Positions 11,440 through 22,006 of a DNA stretch of 64,000 nucleotides are shown here, one piece after another. The notes beneath the pieces were generated by a model. It was not told the DNA's origin. It saw only the letters and a list, made by a program, of their open reading frames with translations, and did no database searches. A program made the translations under genes and the position numbers. The DNA comes from Linanthus parryae (taxonomy: Eukaryota > Streptophyta > Magnoliopsida > Ericales > Polemoniaceae). The DNA is taken from contig JALGPY010000001.1 of NCBI GenBank assembly GCA_023055425.1, positions 140,517,368 through 140,581,367 of the forward strand. The letters run 5' to 3'. Numbering within the stretch: position 1 is the first letter of the stretch; the number at the start of each line of letters is the position of its first letter.

Positions 11440-13005
11440 TGTTGGAATTGTGCCCCAGAGGCAATCAATTTATTGTGACAAATATGTGGATTTACAATTC
11501 ATTATGTTATCAATATGGAGAAATGTTAACATGAATGAAGTCCTTAGAATATAAGTGTTATATTCTTAAATATTCCTAGTCGATTATAATGATTAATAGG
11601 ACAATCATCTATAGACTAGTATGGGGTTGGATTGATATGGAGATATCATGATCCATCACATGGTATGCATTAGGAGTAATGGCATACTGGATTGACCCAT
11701 CTTCGAGAAGGATACATACATGTTATGTAAAGTCACAAGCGCTTATCGCGGTGCAACGGTATTGTCATCCTTAGACTTGAAGTCACTGGATTGTCTAGTT
11801 GTGGATTATTGTGATTCAAGTAGCGTCAAATGCTACACCGTAACTGGGTAGTCATAAAGGCGTGTACTGGATACAATAAGAAGCAAGCTTAGAGATCGTA
11901 GTGGACGTAGATAGAATTTGTCCCTCCCACATAACGGGAGCAAATATCCTAGGCCACTCGAGGGATAGTGCTTATAAAATGTCTGGCCAGACTGAAATAA
12001 ATCAATATGGGATATTGATGTTATATGCACGAATAAGGCTATTCCCAGGATCGAGAAACTATGGATTGGATATACGAGTGTGACTTGTATGTCTAGTGTC
12101 CAATCCGGATATTGGGACAAAGGGATGAGACAATTACTTGCACAAGGTTTGTCATGATGACTATTCTATTTGTTGGCTAGAATGGATGTCTTGCTAGAGG
12201 CCGCTCCATATTAGTAAATTGTTACTACCAACTAAATAGGACCTATGGGGTCACACGCCATATAGGGGTGGACTAGACTTGGGAATTAATTAATTAATTA
12301 ATATGATTAATTAATTAGAATGACCAAATCGCAACAACTTGCTAACTTAGTAGGACTAATATGCAAGTTGGACTAATTCATGTAGAGACATGATTAGGAT
12401 TTGCCAAGGTGGCCTAATTCATGTAGAGACATGATTAGGATTAATTTGCAAATAGAACTAATCCATGTATGGACATGATTAGGACTAGTTAGCAAAAAGG
12501 GACTAATCCTTGTTTGAGTAAGATTAGGAGAGGAGTTCTTTATGTAGTAGGACAAGGAGTTGTTGGACTATATAAAGAACACTCCTAGCTTATTTTTCTC
12601 TCTACACACATACACACATCTATATGATAGAGAAGGAGAGAATAAAGCAAGGAAAGCGAGCAAGTCCCAAGCAAGGGCCGAACCCCCCTTGGGACCGCCC
12701 CCCTACCCGTCGGCCTAAAAGGGAGCCGCCCACCTTTGGTGATCCATTGTTGCATGATTTTTTCTTCCTCTTCCATTCTTCCTAGCTAGCACAAGGAGTT
12801 GGAGATCTAGATTTCACCTCTAGACGTGGATCAACCGTAGAGACGTGACACAATTCACGTGACAAGTCATCACAGGAGAAACCCTCAGGTGTGTAACTTG
12901 ATTTCTTCCCTTACCATCGTTATGTCTCTTGTCCTGTGATCCGTGGAGGGTATTGCATGGATAACATTTTTTTTTCCGCTGCGTATCCATGATCAAAACC
13001 CAACA
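11440..13005 (+). repeat. 5' LTR of the plus-strand copia element
   Basis: 1566 bp, from TGTTGGAATTG to AAAACCCAACA. A TATA box (ACTATATAAAG) is near 12568. Three spaced copies of a CATGTAGAGACATG-like imperfect palindrome lie at about 12378-12482, just upstream of the TATA box. An AATTAATT tract lies at 12284-12318. Confidence 0.93.
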
Positions 13006-13006
13006 G

Positions 13007-13024
13007 TGGTATCAGAGCCACAGG
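13007..13024 (+). other. Primer binding site (tRNA-iMet type)
   Basis: TGGTATCAGAGCCACAGG begins one base after the 5' LTR. It has the standard complementarity to the 3' end of initiator methionine tRNA used by copia elements. Confidence 0.9.
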
Positions 13025-14639
13025 TCGTAGAACATAAATGTGGTTTATGTGTTACGTTTCTATAGTTTTACACTTTAAATTTATTGTTTATCGCGTAAAA
13101 CAAGACAAATCAAGCATATGATGAAATTTGTCAATAATCAATCATAACAAGACCTAGTTTTTGCATTGGATGCATCAATTAGTGAGTTTGAGAAATTTTA
13201 GGATCTTAGATCTAGGGTTTAGGCATCCTATGGAAAGAAGGAGTTCTTTTCATACAAGGAAACAACCAAACTTGGGCACCAAGCAAGGGAGTTGTTTTGG
13301 AAACAACTCCCAAAGGAGGTTCGCCCCCCCCCCCCTAGGGGACCGCCCCTCCTTGCTTGCCGCCCAAGCAAGGGACGGCCTAGGGGCCGGGGCAGCCCTA
13401 GCCCGCGGCCTAGCCGCGTGGGCTAGGGGCCGGCCTGCCCAAGGCCATTGCGGTCCTCTTTTTGGGTCCGGGCAATTTGATTGTTGGGCCCCATGGACTG
13501 TTTTAACCCTAGAAAATCCTAAAATCAATTAAAATTGACCAAGCGCGTTAAAATTGGATTTTAACTGTTTATGCGCAAATCGCATGGTGATTGGATATGG
13601 CCTTAGGATGTGGTTTGGTGTGATTTTTTAATTTTTGTGGTTTGGTTTACGGCATCCGAGCTGATCAATTAATTGTAATAATTAATTAGGGTTTTATGGC
13701 CTGCGAGCCATTTTTTTCTCAACTTGTGAGATTTATTTTATTTAGTATAGTTTAGCTAGTGCTAGATAGAATAGATTGTTAGCCAATATTGAAGAAAAGA
13801 AGCCCAAAAGCCAAAGGAAGCCACAAAAGATGGAGCATGGAGCATTCCACATGACTATGAAGGATGGACCAAAAGATGAAGACGCATGGAGATGTGCTTG
13901 CTTTTAGGGTTCATATATAATTTTATTGGCTTGGAATTATCTTAGTCTAGAAAATGCCATATTCACATCACGTTTTATTTTGTTTTGTGGTTGTTTATTT
14001 TATTCTCTTATTATTTTGTGGTTGGTGTATGGATGATGCATGCAATTAGGATAATAAGATAATTAGACGACCCGAATCTATTATTTGGAGTTGTGCCCAA
14101 ACTCAAATAGATAGATTAGTTGATATGGATCAACAAAAACAATTAAAATTGAATTAAAAAAATCCCTCAAAATTCAAATATTGTGTTCTTGCATTCTCGT
14201 TATTTAATCACTCATTATCATCATGATTGATCAAGTCCGTGCCAAAGCAAGGCGAATTGGTTAATAATGATGGAATGCGATGGCACAAACAAGTAATGTG
14301 CAATTGTTTAAAAAAGAGGTTGAACACAACTAGCCTATTAATACGATTAAAACCTAGAGGCAATAAATTGGGATTATCCATACGGATGGATAAATAAGGA
14401 GTTATTTGCCCAATTGAACCAAGAGTTGCATAAGGAATGCAATTAGAATTGTTCCTACCTAAAGTAGTCAAATTAAGGGTGACTTGCCAAAGCAAGCTCA
14501 TAAGGAGATGAAACATGGATCTGGGCCCACTAAAAAATATAAGGATATTTTCCACATTAATATCTTGAGGGTTATTAATCCGTAGTAAAATAGTGGGAGC
14601 TATGTTTAACAATTAAAATCCTTGTTAAATATAGTTAAA

Positions 14640-17600
14640 CGTCACAAACTTTGCATAATCTTATTATGTTGAATGCCCATGGCATCAAACAAACAAAACG
14701 CGACTTTATCTATTTTCTAGACTGGGATAAAATTGAGAATCGTTCTCAAATAAAAGAGAATTTGTCGTACTTCGTAGAACATAAAGTTCTCTTCCACCGA
14801 CTACCAAAACACACTAAAACCTATGAAAGGAACACCAAAGAATTGTTCTTTGGTTATGACTTGCCACATGTTAGCTACCATGAAATCTGAGCTTTGGAAG
14901 CAAGAAGAGAAACATGGAGACGTATGATATGATCATACGTTGAAAGAAGCTCTTTCAAAAGAGCGAGCTAGACATGAAAGGTTTGAAGTGTTGCTCCACT
15001 TTGCGTTATGCAAATAAACTAATTCAATATGATTGAAACATTAGTGAATGGGAATTATCTATTAGATAGATAAAGAATAAACGGTTATTCACCCAAGTGG
15101 ACCAAGAATTGCATTGGATGCAATTATAGTTTTGTTTTAAAGGAGATTTACTCAATATGATTGAAAAACATTAAACAAAACACTAATAATGGGCATGGGC
15201 AAAGCTGTTAATGGTTAACAGCATGGGTAAGGGCAAAAGGTTTGAGCCAACCCCATGGGTATAAAGCAAGCCTGTTGCTAAAACCAAGTTGCCTTGGAGT
15301 CCCGTAGGTAGTGTAAAGGAAGAGAGACTGCCCAAAGTACATGGAAGTAAGTAATCAAGGAATTATGAATTCCGATATAGGTATTTTTTTATAGAAATTA
15401 ATGTGTCTATCTCATCATCAAGAGTATATGATACTAAATGAGGATCTCACATTTATAGAAATGTGGAGGATCTCAAGAGATGAAAACAATTGGATAAGGA
15501 AGAAATAATCCTACACGTGTGGCAATGAAGCAAGGTGTTGCTGAATTAGCCGTAGGGAATTATTTTTACCTTTATGAAATTGTTCATGAATTAGACAAAA
15601 GTGATTATGTCCCTGCTAAGAGTAGGATCATTATCATAGTTTCTTGTTTGGACAAGAAAACTCCTTATCATAATAAAGGACAAATGTTGTTCCATTTATT
15701 ATGATATGCATTATTGTAATGTAATTTTGTCTAAGTGGATTGTATATCCTTGATCATGATAATTTCATCTATAACATTAATACCAAGAGGCTTGCATATA
15801 ATGTTATGAACTTCACTTATCTTTGGCATTATCGTTTAGGCCTCATAAATAAGAGATACATATCTAGAACTCCATGAGGATGGGTTTCAGAACTCATTTG
15901 GTTATTGAATCATATGAGACATGTAAGACTTATTAGGCAAAGATATGATCTTTTGGGAATCATACATATTGATGTATGAAGGCCGCTAAGCACAAAAGCT
16001 AAAGATAGTTTTCATTACTTCAACATATTTACTGATGGGATCAGAGAAATATGGATTTGTGTATCTTATGAAGAAACAAATCAGAATCCTTTGAATTGTT
16101 CAAAGAATTCAGGAATGAAGTAGAGAACCTGCTTGTCAAAAGTATTAGGGCTCTACGATTGGATCGTAAGAGGATAGTACTTGAGCCAAGAGTTTGACAA
16201 GAGTCTATGTGAGTGTTGGATATGATCCAAAACTCGCTCCACCTAGCACGCCACATGGGTTTGGCGTGTCAAAGAGGAGAGTCCGGACCTTGTAGGACAC
16301 GGTTCGGTCCATGATGAGTCAAACAGAACTTCCAGTTTACTTTTTGAGGCTATGTTCTAATTAGATCAAATTTCGCCCTTAACCTTGTTCCATCAAAACA
16401 GATTATGAAAAACACCATATGAGATATGGACTAGGAAGTGTCCTAGTATGTCATTCATAAAGATTTAGAGTTATGAATTTTATGTAAAAGAGTTTACAAA
16501 TAAACTTGGACCCAAGTCGGATAAATGTTTTGTGGGATATCCTGAAAATGATATTATTTCTACAACCTAATCGAGAACAAACTGTTTGTTTCTCGAACCA
16601 CAGTGTTTCTAGGTAGAGATTGTCTCTTAAAGAAACAGTGGGAGGACAATAGAACTTGAAAAGTTCAAGAACCACAACAGAACATTGATCCTTTTGATGG
16701 AACATGAGAAGGATCACAAGGTGTTGTGGAGCAACCTACTCAGAAAACACAAGAACCTCGTAGGTCAGGTAGGATATATCAAGGGACTAGAGAAATAATG
16801 ATTTCTCATAACCCGTAATATATTGCTCATTGAGATGAGCCTACAACCTATGAGATGGCCACGTATGGGCCATACTCTCAGAAATGGCTAGGAGCCATGG
16901 GATTTAAAATGAAATCCATGTATACCAACAAAGTATGGACTTTGGTGGAACCACCTGAAAGGTGCAAGTGGGTTATGAGGAAACCAACATGGATGGTAAT
17001 ATGATTACTTTTAAGGGACAATTGGTTGGGTAAGGATTTCCTGTGAGTTCATAGTATAGACTATGACGAAATCTTTCCAGTTGTGATGCTTAAATCCATT
17101 CGCATCTTGCTTGTAGCAATCTGTCTATAGATTGGGTCAAGCTTCTTGGAGTTGGATTCTTCAAATTGATGATGCAATCAAAGGAGTTTGGTTCCATCAA
17201 AATTGAAGATGAGACTTGTGTTTACAAGAAGGTTAGTGGGAGCATAGTTATGTTTCTGGTCTTGTATGTGAAGACATACTAATCATTGGGGATGACGTCC
17301 CTACTTGACAATCTTACGTAGATTGACTAGGGAATTAATCTTCAATGATAGACTTAGGCGAAGCAAACCCATTAACATCTATCGAGATAGATTAAGATGG
17401 TTGTATAGCTTAAGTCATAGTACATAAAATGACAAAGGTGTTGAAATGGTTCAACATGTATAGAATATGGATTCTACCTATGTCACATGGAGTTGGTCTT
17501 TTGAAGACTAGTTGCCTTTCCAATTAGATTGGTAAGGGACCGTATGAATAATATTCATGAGATACGCCATGTTATGTACTAGGCCAGTTGTGTCATATGG

Positions 17601-18058
17601 CATGACACAAAGATACCAGTCGAATCCGGGTGAGAGTCACTTGATAAATTATCAAGATTATCTTTTAGTACTTGAGAAGCACTAAGGATGAATTTTTGAT
17701 AAATGGAGGATACGAAGAGTTTACTGTAAGGGGTTACAGTGATGCGAACTTCAAATCTGAAAAAAAAGATTCAGATTATAAGTCGAGTTTTGAGTTTTGC
17801 CCTAGTGGGAGCGACTGTGAGCTAGAAATGTTCCATGCAAGATTCAGTCACTGATTCTAACATAGAGGACTGAGTAAATTAATGCATAAGATGCATTTAT
17901 TCAGAATATTCAATCTCAATCAAATTGTTGATGGAGGAGATGTGAATATTTGCAAGGTACCAGCATATGTCTCACCCCTACGCAGTGTAAGCATGGAGGG
18001 TCGCGCTAGATCAATAGGCATATGATGCAGGAGATTGACTCTAGTGCAAGTGGGAGAC
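14640..18058 (+). pseudogene. Decayed copia gag-pol
   Basis: Fragments in changing frames match the intact polyprotein at 22007-25957. Gag-like FLDW and LSYFVEH words occur at about 14700-15000. The protease to pre-integrase linker (GVAELAVG, YVPAKSR, SCLDK) is at 15519-15670. A GAG-pre-integrase relic is at about 15830-15930 and integrase relics are at about 15960-16330. Reverse transcriptase pieces lie at about 16850-17330 and RNase H words (GGYEEFTVRGYSDANF) at about 17700-17760. The Gag C-terminus and zinc knuckle region could not be recognised. Stops and frameshifts occur throughout, so no protein can be made. The stretch 13025-14640 is the long untranslated leader, collinear with the leader of the intact copy. 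Confidence 0.85.
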
Positions 18059-19622
18059 TGTTGAAATTGTGCTCTAGAGGCAATCAATTTATTGTGACAA
18101 ATATGTGGATTTACGATTCAATATGTTATTGATATGGAGATATGTTAACATGAATGAATTCCTTCGAATATAAGTGTTATATTCTTAAATATCCCTAGTC
18201 GATTATAATGATTAATAGGACAATCATCTATAGACTAGTATGGGTTGGATTGATATGGAGATATCATGATCCATCACATGGGTATGCATTAGGAGTAATG
18301 GCATACTGGATTGACCCATCTCCGAGAAGGCTACATACATGTTATGTAAAGTCACAAGCGCTTCTCGCGGTGCAAAGGTATTGTCATCCTTAGACTTGAA
18401 GTCACTGGATTGTCTAGTTGTGGATTATTGTGATTTTGGTAGCGTCAAACGCTACACCGTAACTGGGTAGCCATAAAGCCGTGTACTGGATACAATAAGA
18501 AGCAAGCTTAGAGATCTTAGTGGACGTAGATAGAACTTGTCCCTCCCACATAACGGGAGCAAATCCTAGGCAACTCGAGGGATAGTGCTTATAAAATGTC
18601 TGGCCAGACTCAAATAAATCAATATGGGATATTGATGTTATTTGCACCAATAAGGCTATTCCCAGGATCGAGAAACTATGGATTGGATATACGAGTGTGA
18701 CTTATATGTCTCGTGTCCAATCCGGATATTGGGACAAAGGGATGAGACAATTACTTGCACAAGGTTTGTCATGATGACTATTCTATTTGTTGGCTAGAAT
18801 GGATGTCTTGCTAGAGGCCGCTCCATATTAGTAAATTGTTACTACCAACTAAATAGGACCTATGGGGTCACACGCCATATAGGGGTGAACTAGACTTGGG
18901 AATTAATTAATTAATTAATATGATTAATTAATTAGAATGATCAAATCGCAACAACTTGCTAACTTAGTAGGACTAATATGCAAGTTGGACTAATTCATGT
19001 AGAGACATGATTATGATTTGCCAAGGTGGCCTAATTCATGTAGAGACATGATTATGATTAATTTGCAAAAAGAACTAATCCATGTATGGACATGATTAGG
19101 ACTAGTTTGCAAAAAGGGACTAATCCTTGTTTGAGTAGGATTAGGAGAGGGGTTCTTTATGTAGTAGGACAAGGAGTTGTTGGACTATATAAATAACACT
19201 CCTAGCTTATTTTTCTCTCTACACACATACACACATCTATATGATAGAGAAGGAGAGAATAAAGCAAGGAAAGCGAGCAAGTCCCAAGCAAGGGCCGAAC
19301 CCCCCTTGGGACCGCCCCCCTACCCGTCGGCCTAAAAGGGAGCCGCCCACCTTTGGTGATCCATTGTTGCATGATTTTTTCTTCCTCTTCCATTCTTCCT
19401 AGCTAGCACAAGGAGTTGGAGATCTAGATTTCACCTCTAGACGTGGATCAACCGTAGAGACGTGACACAATTCACGTGACAAGTCATCACAGGAGAAACC
19501 CTCAGGTGTGTAACTTGATTTCTTCCCTTACAATCGTTATGTCTCTTGTCCTGTGATCCTTGGAGGGTATTGCATGGATAAAATTTATTTTTCCGCTGCG
19601 TATCCATGATCAAAACCCAACA
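18059..19622 (+). repeat. 3' LTR of the plus-strand copia element
   Basis: 1564 bp, starting TGTTGAAATTG directly after the purine tract AAGTGGGAGAC (18048-18058) and ending AAAACCCAACA. It differs from the 5' LTR at only a few dozen positions by eye. A 192-bp stretch (12585-12776 against 19202-19393) translates identically in both. Confidence 0.93.
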
Positions 19623-19667
19623 ATAAGTAATGAATCGAAATAAGTGATGCATAACTGGAATATAGTA

Positions 19668-19945
19668 CTCCCTCCGTCTCATTTTGCTTGTCATGTTTGC
19701 CATCTTGACTTTCCCAAAATATTTGTCTTCTTTGAAATCCCAACTATTTTTCACCACTACATTTCCACTACCCTTCATTAATTACATGATTGTAGTCTTT
19801 CTATACGGATCCACTCATCCACGTGTATATCATCATTATATATGGAAAGGTAATTTTGGTAGTGCATGATTTGTTCGTCATCGTTTCCCACTACCTTAAT
19901 ATGTGTGAAAAGTCAAACAAGACAAACAAAATGGGATCGAGGGAG
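19668..19945. mobile_element. Stowaway-type MITE, TSD TA
   Basis: 278 bp, beginning CTCCCTCCGTCTCATTTTG and ending in its near-perfect inverse (CAAAATGGGATCGAGGGAG), flanked by TA at 19666-19667 and 19946-19947. The CTCCCTCCGT terminus and TA duplication are typical of Tc1/mariner-related Stowaway MITEs. No coding capacity. Confidence 0.9.
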
Positions 19946-20249
19946 TAGACTAGGAGCCTAACCAACATGTACTACATCTAAGTGTGGTACTTAATGAACA
20001 TTTTATTAAAAAATGTACTTAAGTGATAGAACGATGCACTCATTGCTTTGTTAGTTGAAACCTCGTGGAGTTATGAGCTAAACATTGAATTTCATATGTT
20101 CAATCCCGAACTCTGTGAGTTTCCCACCCGACCAATGGGCAGTTGTGGCAGTATTCTACCTTTAGGATAAAGCAGATAACTAGTGGACTACCAACAATGA
20201 TGTACTATTGCACAGGAAAACCTTGACTAGGAAGCATTTAAGGAAACAT

Positions 20250-20440
20250 TGAGGAAACTCATCTTTAGGACCCAAAAATATGAGGAATTTCTGGCCATGA
20301 AGTAAGAAAACATGACAGTGACAGTACTACATCAAGTTCACAGAGCTATCACGTTTTTTCAGCCGACATGTAGACATGGAGGACATGAAAACCAGACGCT
20401 TCATAAAGGGGCTTCACTATGGTATCCGGAGGTAACAAAA
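20250..20440 (+). pseudogene. Possible Ty3-type gag fragment
   Basis: A broken frame reads EEFLAMK...ENMTVTVLHQVHRA and, after a frameshift, MKTRRFIKGLHYGIR. The spacing and words resemble the plant Ty3-type Gag segment with FL.L.QG.M.V..Y and KTRRF..GL...IR. It abuts the copia relic that starts at about 20441. The region 19948-20250 to its left holds nothing I recognise. Confidence 0.4.
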
Positions 20441-20574
20441 CAGTGTTGAAAACAAGTGGGTCTATAAGAATAAAAGAAATTATGGAGGATCTATATCTAG
20501 ATGTAAATCCAGAATAGTAGCCAAAGGCTACTCCTAAACACATGGCCTAGACTATGAAGATATTTAGCCCATTG

Positions 20575-21992
20575 TGTAGGGTTTTGATTCATGGATCGCG
20601 CAAACGGAAGCATAATCAAACAAACAACCATGCAAAACCCTCCAAGGATCACAAGTCTAGATGCATAACGATAGTGAAGGTAAGAAATCATAAACACACC
20701 TTTGGGTTCTCCTTGATGACTTCAAACGCGAATAGTGTCACGTTCTCTATAGTTGATCCACGCCTAGAGTTGTTCCTAGATCTCCAATCACCTTGGTGCT
20801 AGCCCGGATTGAAAGGAGGGTGAAGAAATCACGCAAAACGAGGCACCAAAAGGGGTTCGGCACCCTTTGTGGCGTCGGGGACAAGGGGCGGCGGCAAGGG
20901 GGCGGCGTCCCTCTTGTGGCTTGCTCTCTCTCTCCTACTCTTGTTATGTTCTCTTTAGAGCATAATGTGTGTAGGGAAGGAAGGAGGAGGGTCCTTTATA
21001 TAGTCCAACAACTCTTTGTTAACTACCTAAAGGACTTATTCTAGTCCTACTAGAATTCAATTTAGTCCCTTCCTTGCAAATTAGTCCCTACTAAGTTTGC
21101 AAGGGTTTGCAAAGTGATCCTTCTAATTAATTAATCCAATTAATTAATTCCACAATCTAGTACAACTCTATATAGCGTGTGACCCCATAGGTTCTATCTA
21201 GTTGGTAGCAACTCTTTGCTAATATGGAGCGGTTTCTAGCAAAACATCCATTCTAGCCAACTAATAGAATAGTCATCTAGACAACCTTGTACAAGTAATT
21301 GTCTCATCCCTTTGCCCCCATATCCGGATTGGACACGAGACATACAAGTCACACTCGTATATCCAATCCCTAGTTTCTCGATCCATGGAATAGCCTTATT
21401 CGTGCAAATAACATCAATATCTCATATATTGATTTATTTGAGTCTGGCCAGACATTCTATAAGCACTATCCTCGAGTGGCCTTGGATATTTGCTCCCGTT
21501 ATGTGGGAGGGGCAAATCCTCTCTACGTCCACTACGATCTCTAAGCTTGCTTCTCATTGTATCCAGTACACGCCTTTATAACTACCCAGTTACAGTGTAG
21601 CGTTTAACGCTACCAAGATCACAATGATCCACAACTAGAATATCTAGTGACTTCAAGTCTAAGGATGACAATACCATTGTACCCGAGAAGTACTTGTGAC
21701 TCAACATAACGTGTATGTAGCCTTCTCGGTAATGGGTCAATCCAGTGCAACATTCCGTAATGCACACCTATGTGTTGGATCGTGATATCTCCATATCAAT
21801 CCAACCCCATACTAGTCTATAGATGATTGTCCCATTTAATCATTATACTTGACTAGGGATATTTAAGATAAACAACACGATTGTAAATCTAAGGACTTCA
21901 TTATATTAAATATCCAATAAATAATAAATGAATTTCTAGCCAATTACAAATTCATACTAAACTAGATTGCCTCTAGGGCATCTATTCCAACA
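20575..21992 (-). repeat. 3' LTR of the young copia element
   Basis: On the minus strand it begins TGTTGGAATAGATGCC at 21992 and ends CAAAACCCTACA at 20575. It is the same length as the other LTR, with no difference seen. The purine tract AAGTGGGAGAC lies immediately upstream on the minus strand (about 21993-22003). Confidence 0.95.
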
Positions 21993-22006
21993 GTCTCCCA
22001 CTTGCA

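Larger units (their letters stand above)
11440..19622 (+). mobile_element. Full-length, coding-dead copia retrotransposon, TSD ATAAG
   Basis: Total length is 8183 bp. The left LTR is 11440-13005, the internal region 13006-18058 and the right LTR 18059-19622. Perfect 5-bp duplications ATAAG lie at 11435-11439 and 19623-19627. A tRNA-iMet-type primer site follows the left LTR and a purine tract precedes the right LTR. Internal reading frames are broken many times. The LTRs share long blocks and structure with those of the 20575-29060 element, so both belong to one family. Confidence 0.93.

Noticed and set aside
13161..13532. 123-codon plus-strand ORF and its 92-codon antisense partner
   Set aside because: Both lie in the GC-rich leader of the decayed copia. 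Composition is driven by C and G runs and neither is conserved in the intact copy's leader.
21312..21581. 89-codon ORF repeated at 28380-28649
   Set aside because: The repetition reflects identical LTRs. The frame is not preserved in the related LTRs of the plus-strand element.
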